The notes below the pieces were generated by a model. The model did no database searches. It was given only the letters and a program-made list of their open reading frames with translations, and was not told the origin of the DNA. A program made the position numbers and the translations under genes. DNA of 64,000 nt from Siphonodentalium dalli (lineage: Eukaryota; Mollusca; Scaphopoda; Gadilida; Siphonodentaliidae). Where the stretch lies: positions 229,416,578-229,480,577 of the forward strand of contig CP136062.1 in assembly GCA_032622095.1 (NCBI GenBank), written 5' to 3'. Shown piece by piece: positions 57,379 to 64,000 of the stretch. Every line of letters begins with the position of its first letter. Position 1 is the first letter of the stretch.

Positions 57379-58600
57379 AACTCTGCCTCCTGTTATCCCT
57401 AACACTATCTTCCCGCTGTTTCCATCCCCAACTCAAACTTAGTTAATACTTCTCCTTTAAAAAACATTATTTCTATCCTTTCCCGTCTGATCGATTCCCC
57501 TCCCTCACTTATTGTGGAAGGGTCATGTCGCCAAAGAGGAGAAGACTTTATATAAGCCCCCCGGCTTGTTGTCTGATCCTCATTTCCATACATTATCTCT
57601 TCTATGTATGCATATTTGTATCATCTGTATATTATGTTATGTTGGATTTGGAAATGAAAATATGTTTACACTAAATGGCATGAAATTATCTTGTAAGAAT
57701 CAACCATACAGGTATTTTGTGGCAAAGTGTTAGTAGCACCGTTACATTTGGAACTACAGAAATTTTACTTCGCATGTCGTTAGTTTTGGTTAATATGTTT
57801 TTATATGAATGCTGCCGTTCATATAATAGAGAAAATGGCTGCAAGAAGGGCCGTGCAAACTTGTCAGTGTATGAACGTACCCTTATCGAATGGTGCCATT
57901 CTGCGTGCAATCCGACAACAAATGCTCTGCAGTTATTGCGTACGTGCAAACACGATTTTGTTATTAATATATTTTTCATCTATAACATACATTCGTTCAG
58001 GACATATGTTCACAACATTACCCGATAGCATCTTATTTAGTTTCTGTGGAAATGATTACGTATATATAATAGATTTGTCATGTGTTATCAGGCCCAAATA
58101 TGAATTTGTTAACGACATATGGTCGCAACAAAACCCGATAGCATCTCGTTTAGTTATTCTGAAAACGATCACGTATATATCAGAGATTTGTCATGTTAGA
58201 AGAGAGGATTCCACCACAGCCACATGGTGCTCTTCTCTCTCAATAAATATACATCGCGCCGCCGCACCAGACACCAATCATCTTCCAGAGGCAGAAAACA
58301 GATTCCTCCAGGTAAGTGAAGTTCGATTCTAAATAATTTGTTAAGTGTAAGCACTATGTTATTCTCATGTGAGCACATAATAAAAATCACACTACACACA
58401 ATAACATTTTTTATTTTTTGGTATTGTGTAACAATACATATAGATATAGCGCAATAACATCATCATGTATGCCATGATGTACAGTGAGCACATCGAATTA
58501 AATGTGGCATCGGCTATGTGTGGTCATTCTGTTAATAATCAAATGGGGGTTATTTGTATGATCAAAGGCAAATTCAACAGAATATTATAATTGAGAACCG
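57379..58600. other. No firm gene
   Basis: A 175-residue open frame (57805-58332) ends at a stop after a good donor-like 'caggtaagtg' at 58313. The codons before it (HLPEAENRFLQ) could be an exon end, but no homology is recognised and the rest of the frame looks random. 58030 and 58140 share 'acccgatagcatc.cgttta' (short local duplication). Confidence 0.3.
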
Positions 58601-61600
58601 CACTTAAATGGGTACTGTACACTAAATCGGGTCATTTGTGGCACCATCTCCTTTTATATATATCTATCTGATATGCAAAAAGTGTTGGTTAATTTAGATT
58701 TTCCTGCCATTTTTTGCTGAAAAATCGCTCTTTTTCACAAAAATATTATTTTTCAAACATTATCATTCAAACGAATATTGCAATAATGCCGAAATATTTA
58801 ATCTATATGGTGTAGTAGTTATCAAACAACAATAAGAAGAAAGAAGTTAACAGAAATTTTGAACAGTTTGCGAGATACTGGATTTTATCTACCCCTCCCC
58901 CAAACACGTTTTTGGTTGAAAAAATACATATTTTTGATAACCACTTTACAAACATTTTCTAATTGATCTTAATGACACCCAATATGAATCTTGTACTGAA
59001 CGTTTTGTCCAGGGATACCTTTTAATTGATTACAGATGTGTTCAAGTTTCCAAACCCCAAAGTTACAACAAAATATTTTATTGATAACAGGTAATTCTGC
59101 ATGCATTAACATCGATTTTATATACAACTAGCAGGGTTACCCGGCGTTGCCCAGGTTAATGTATGCTGTGGATATTTGTTGTGAATAGAGAATGCTCTTG
59201 CTTAAAGTGTTATACGTTTTCTCATAAATTGTATATTCAAATAGCATCACAAAACATGATTATTACAGTCATGGAATATAAGTAGTCGCTCACCTTGTCA
59301 ATTGTCATTCTGTTTATCGCGATTAATCCGTTCCACCAATAATGAAGTATTTATTTATTTACAACTGCGTATACATTAGACGTTATAATATGATACATGA
59401 ACATCATAAACATATTAGTTCGATAAAAGATGATAATTGGGTTTTACATATTGAGATGTATCAATCAATCTAGTGGGTTGGACTAAGATCTCGAGGACAC
59501 CTGGCTATCATATCTCCATGAAGATACAGATGTTTCAAAGAAATTTCCAGGTGCTCCTCTGTTCATGGTGCTATATATTGGCTAAATATTCTTAGTTTAA
59601 ACGAAATGTTGCTGCGCAGATATATTAGCTACATGTGCCAGATACAGAGCGAGATTTTGAGTTGTTTATGTCAGTCGATGAGTCTGTTCTAAAACCCTTG
59701 TCAGATGTCAGTATTGGTAGGATCCTGAAAAGTCTTGTGCTACTAACTGCATTTTCTTGTATATCAGAAGAAACTATATTTGACTGCATACTGTGACCTC
59801 TATTTTTGAACAGGCCTTCCATATCTCTTGACAAATTGTAACTTTTTGTGGAAACTGTATTGAATGGAACAGACTAAATTTTGTTATTATATATATGCAA
59901 TCCTCTGACGGTTCGAGGTCTCAGTTTGCACGAATAGATGTATCTCTTCAATAGAATGATAAATATACGTTTAATGCTTCTTCTAGTTATCTCTTTTTGC
60001 TAGCTCATTGTGTGAATGCCTTGATTGCCATTCCCATATAAATATGACTGTTACGAAGATATAATTGTGACTTATGTGGGTCACCGTATGTCGGGATTGT
60101 GAAATGTGAACGCCCAACTACTTAAAATGATATGGAGATGGCCTGGTGACTGTATATAACTTATATGTGGATATCGGCGAATAGCAATCTTATCAATGAT
60201 AGTGCATATCCGCTCGCCATCCGTGACGCAAACGACACCAAATGTGATTTAATTCATGGTATATCATTAGAGAAAAACGTGTATTAATTTGGTGGAATTT
60301 GGTTTATTAAATCAATTATTGACGCAACGCTGACTCGAACAACGCCATATTGTGAAGCTGATTATGTATTCGTTTGGTGGAAATCAGCGACAAAACTATT
60401 TCACCATATTTTTTAAATTTCCCCTTCCACCAACAGCGTCATTTTAGAAAAATTTAACCCGCACCATTATCTTCCTTGTAAAAAGTTACCCCTCTTAGAA
60501 CGCCTTGGTGCCATCTCGATTGTACCGCGTGAAGTTATATATAGAACGCACACAGACAGACAAAAAGACAGACAGAAAGCACGATTTTATTTCTTGTATC
60601 ATTTGAGAAGAACGTGTCTGAATTTGATGGTAATTGGTACTAAAAATATTTTGTATCAGTTTTGGTGACCCTCCCGTCCCTATTTCGGACTCAAGCTGCA
60701 CACACTAAGACTCATTAGAGATTAGAGATGCATATATATGAAATTTGTGAAAATTGGCGAGTATACAAATTCGTATCAAATTTAAGGTCCCCATATGTCT
60801 CACCCATAGGGCACCAATTCGGTGTATCTGAACCACACGATAAGATTCCTCGTATCACGGAGAAGAATATGTATCAATCTGATGGAAATCGGCACTAAAC
60901 ATATAGATATAATTGTTTGTGTCCCTCTCATCTCTATACACCACTAACTCGAATGGCCCCACTTGTGACATCCTTAAACCACACGATTACACTCCTGATA
61001 TCATGGAGATGATTGTTAATAAGTTTGGTGATAATCGGCGACTAAACAATTTTTTTTATCAAATTTGGTGCCAATCCCCACCTCTCCATCTCTCACCCAA
61101 ACAGCACCACTATGGCGTCTTTAAATCACGATTAAATTCCTCGTATCATGGATAAGAACGTGTATCAATTTGGTGGAAATTGGCGCTAAAAACATTGTGC
61201 ATCAATTTTGGTGCCCCTGTCCCTTTCAATGCAACCCTGACTCGAATGAGGCCACATTTGACAGATAAAAGCCACACCATTAGACTACTCATACCATGGG
61301 GATGATTTTGTATAAGTGTGGTGGCAATCGGCGACTTATTATCAAATTTAGTGCCCACCCCCTCCCAATCTCTCATCCAAAAACAACAATTTGGCGTTGT
61401 TAAATCGCACAATTAGATTCCTTGTATCATGAAGAAGAATATATATCAATTTGGTGGAAATCGGCGCTAAAATTAGTTTTTATCAATTTTGGTGCCCCTC
61501 TCCCCTTCCGTTCATCCCTGACTCAAACGACGCCACCTTTGACATATTTAAACCACACCGTTGGATTCTTCATATCATGGGGATGATTATATGTAAGTTT

Positions 61601-62230
61601 CGTGTAATCGGCGACAGAAAACAAATCTGCCCCCCCCCCTTCCGGGCACCGCTGACGCGAACGGCGCGACTTTTGCCATATTTAACCCACGCCATTAGAT
61701 TCCTCATATTATGGGGATGATTATATATAAGTTTGGTGGCAATCGGCGACAAATTGTTTTTCTGCCCCTCCCCCTTTTCTGCTCCTGACAACAACGGCCC
61801 CGACCATTATCTTTCTCGCAAAAAGCTACTCCTAGTAGACCCCTTTGGCATCATCTGGATGGTCCCCTGTGAATTTCTATAGAACACAGACAGACAGACA
61901 GACATTCGCAAATATAGATAATATTTGTTATAAACAACACATGACCAACTGTATAATTCATATGGCTCAGAAGTTATCTGGATATAACAAGTAGAAATAA
62001 TTTGACAGAAATTGTGAACGGTTTGCCACATATTGGATTTAGGTACGCTCCCCCGAACGCATTTTTGGTGGAAAAAACACATATTCAAACTTTTCTAAAT
62101 GGTTCTAATGGCATCAAATCATGATTCATGTGATGAAAACCTGATCCGTAGACACCGCGGGTGTGGTTAAAGATGTCCTCATGCTTTTCCAAACCCTCAA
62201 TTACAACAACACATGTTTTTTATAACATGC
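58600..62230. repeat. Duplicated host repeat flanking a Helitron-like insertion
   Basis: 58840-59100 and 61985-62220 are diverged copies (gaaattttgaacagtttgc / gaaattgtgaacggtttgc; 'ctcccccaaacacgtttttg' / 'ctcccccgaacgcatttttg'; 'ccaaaccc...ttacaacaa'). The Helitron-like element 59128-61918 lies between them. The first bases (ttaaatgggtactgtacact, 58604) resemble a MITE C terminus. Confidence 0.6.
59128..61918 (-). mobile_element. Non-autonomous Helitron-like element, 2.8 kb
   Basis: On the minus strand it starts 'tctatatttgcgaatgtctg' (61918) and ends 'cctgggcaacgccgggtaac', 'cctgctag' (59128), i.e. a hairpin followed by CTAG. The flanking bases are A before and T after, as for Helitrons. 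Inside, from about 60240 to 61800, there are 7-8 diverged ~190-bp repeats (aatttggtggaaatcggcg, tcctcgtatcatgg, cctgactcgaacg). No coding frame of note. A run of 'cagacagacaga' sits near the 5' end. Confidence 0.7.
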
Positions 62231-62440
62231 ATGCAATTTTATATTAATATATAGAGACTTTGTAGAACTAAAGTATATGTTCTAAACGACACATAATAAT
62301 AGACTAACATATACAGAACAAAATCATTGTTGCTGTCATAATGATTTTTAGAGTCCCTCTAAATCGACCAAAATATAGAACCAATGGCTATTGTATTTTA
62401 TATCTCATAAACTATTCTGCCCAAGGTGGCAAGCGTTGGT
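62231..62440. other. Non-coding spacer
   Basis: AT-rich, with no repeat or gene recognised. Confidence 0.35.
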
Positions 62441-64000
62441 TCAATATGTTCTATGTTTTGAGGCCCCTACACTATAAGAAGTCTTGAACACACCACGAAC
62501 TGAAAGAATATAAACAATGTTTATGGATGGGTTGGTTCCCGAACTAGTGTGGCACTTTACAAATCGCGGCTGCGTGGTAAATATGAAAGGCGAATTTTCT
62601 ATTTTTCGAGAACACACTACCTGATTTAAAGTCTTGAACACAATACTAACTGATGAAGCTATATGCTCTCGATATTAACAGAGAGTGTGGCTGGAAGGTA
62701 GTGCTATCAGAGAATACATAATTTGTATGGGTGGCTTGTGTCTGTGTCGCTTTATGCAAATACATATGCTCTTATTATTAACTGACAGTGTGAACGAAAG
62801 GCAGTGATATCGGGCAATATTCAATTTAAATGGGTTGTTTGGTTCCCAAAATCCTAGGGTACTTTACAAAAGGCGGTTGGCAAATACGAGAGTTGAATTT
62901 TCTTTGAGCACCCTACCCCATTTAAAGTCTAAAACACACCACGAATTGAATGGGTATGCTCTCAATATTAACTGAGGGTGTGGACAAATGGCAGGTAATT
63001 CAGGAAATACACATCTTTAATGGGTGGGTTGGTTTCGAATGTCTGGGACACAAACGAGAAAGGCGAATTCTCACTGTTCTGGGTACCCATAACCTATTTG
63101 AACTCTTGAGCACACACTCTGAACTGAAGCTATATATATGTTCGCAATATTAACTGAGTGTGTGAACTAAAGGTATTGCTATCATGGATTATATACAATT
63201 TGTATGGGTGGTTTGGTTCCCGAAATCCTTGGGCACTTTACAAAAGACGGTTGTCAAATACGAAATGTGAATTTTCTTTATTTTGAGGCCACACTACCCC
63301 GTGGAAGTCTTGGACACACCATGAACTGAAATGATTTGCTCGCAATATTAACTGAGTTTGTAGAGAAATGAACGCAATATCAAGGAATTCACATCTTTTA
63401 TGGATGGGTTGGTTCTTGAATGTCTGGGTCACATTTCAAAAAGCGTTTGGCAAATAAGACAGGCAAATACTCAGTTTTGGGGGACCCCTTAACTCATTTA
63501 ATATCTTGAACACAGCATGAACTGAAGTTATATGCTCTCAAACGTATATGCGTGTGTGAACAAACGGAATTATCAATTGATATGGGTGGTTTGTTTCCTC
63601 CGACATTCTTGGGCATTTTACAAAAAGCGGCTGGCAAACACGAAAGGCGAATGTTTTATGTTTTGAGGACCACACTATCCCACTTGAAGTCTTAAACAAA
63701 TAATATGCTCTCCATGTTAACTGAGGGTGTGGACAAATGGTAGTATTATCCGGAAATACGAATGTGTTATGGATGAGATGGTTCCCGAAGCATTTACAAC
63801 AAGCGGCCGGTAAACGAAAAGGGCTAATTTTCACTGTCTTATGGACTCTAATCCCTATTTGAGGACTTGAACACACCACTACCTGAAAGCATATGCTATC
63901 AACATCACCCGCGATTGTGGCCGAATGGCTGTTTTGTCAGAAAAGATGCAATGCTCTCGCGAACCAACCGTTCGCGAGAACACTGTGGCACCTTACACAA
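62441..64000. repeat. ~215-bp tandem repeats running off the window
   Basis: About seven diverged units: 'cttgaacacaccacgaactg', 'atatgctctcaatattaact', 'gagggtgtggacaaatggca', 'atgggtgggttggttcccga', 'gcactttacaaaaggcgg', 'gcgaattttc'. Two unit variants alternate ('acatctttaatgggtgg' versus 'caatttgtatgggtgg'), suggesting a dimeric higher-order unit. Confidence 0.85.

Noticed and set aside
57805-58332. 175-residue ORF as a host gene
   Set aside because: No recognisable domain; one donor-like site at its end is not enough support.

Overview
This window looks like a gene-poor, AT-rich piece of a repeat-laden metazoan genome. A bivalve or other lophotrochozoan is most likely. The evidence is split-exon gene structure with GT/AG introns, Helitrons, a non-LTR retrotransposon, many hairpin-bearing MITEs, and dispersed repeats rich in CCGTCCGTCCG and in 'aagatggcgg'. 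The species assignment is inference; no exact match was possible.

Region 1-24000: the only recognisable host gene is on the + strand at 3196-20958. Seven exons, all phase-compatible, encode the C-terminal part of galactocerebrosidase (GALC, glycoside hydrolase family 59). The upstream exons, including the catalytic barrel, are not in the window. The introns are filled with mobile elements and minisatellites. Four exon borders touch tandem arrays. A 53-bp array carries a second copy of the 3' end of exon 3196-3285. Four 90-bp units carry the acceptor and first part of exon 11522-11663. The acceptor of exon 20157-20230 is the last 'tttaccag' of an intronic array. The stop codon lies in the first unit of a 3-kb, 40-bp array.

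Mobile elements in the introns include TTAA-target MITEs of three families (A, B and C), two hAT-type elements (one with a perfect 8-bp target duplication), a Mutator-like element with 65-bp inverted termini and a 9-bp target duplication, and a TA-target foldback MITE. Several are nested inside one another.

Region 24000-44900 has no recognised gene. It holds a short Helitron-like element, an inverted pair of tRNA-like SINE heads, a 190-bp satellite, second copies of MITE families, degenerate arrays that switch orientation, and a widely separated inverted repeat.

Region 44900-56523 is a nested transposon. A 5'-truncated non-LTR retrotransposon (LINE, - strand) is split near its 3' end by an 8.2-kb Helitron (45227-53430, - strand) whose two termini are both recognisable. 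The Helitron encodes a Rep/PIF1-helicase protein broken by two frameshifts and one stop. Its 3' part carries duplicated fragments of its own coding region. The LINE open frame is broken by two nonsense codons.

Region 56524-64000 holds a copy of a hairpin repeat, a CT microsatellite, a 2.8-kb non-coding Helitron-like element with internal ~190-bp repeats (59128-61918), and a ~215-bp tandem array that runs off the window end.
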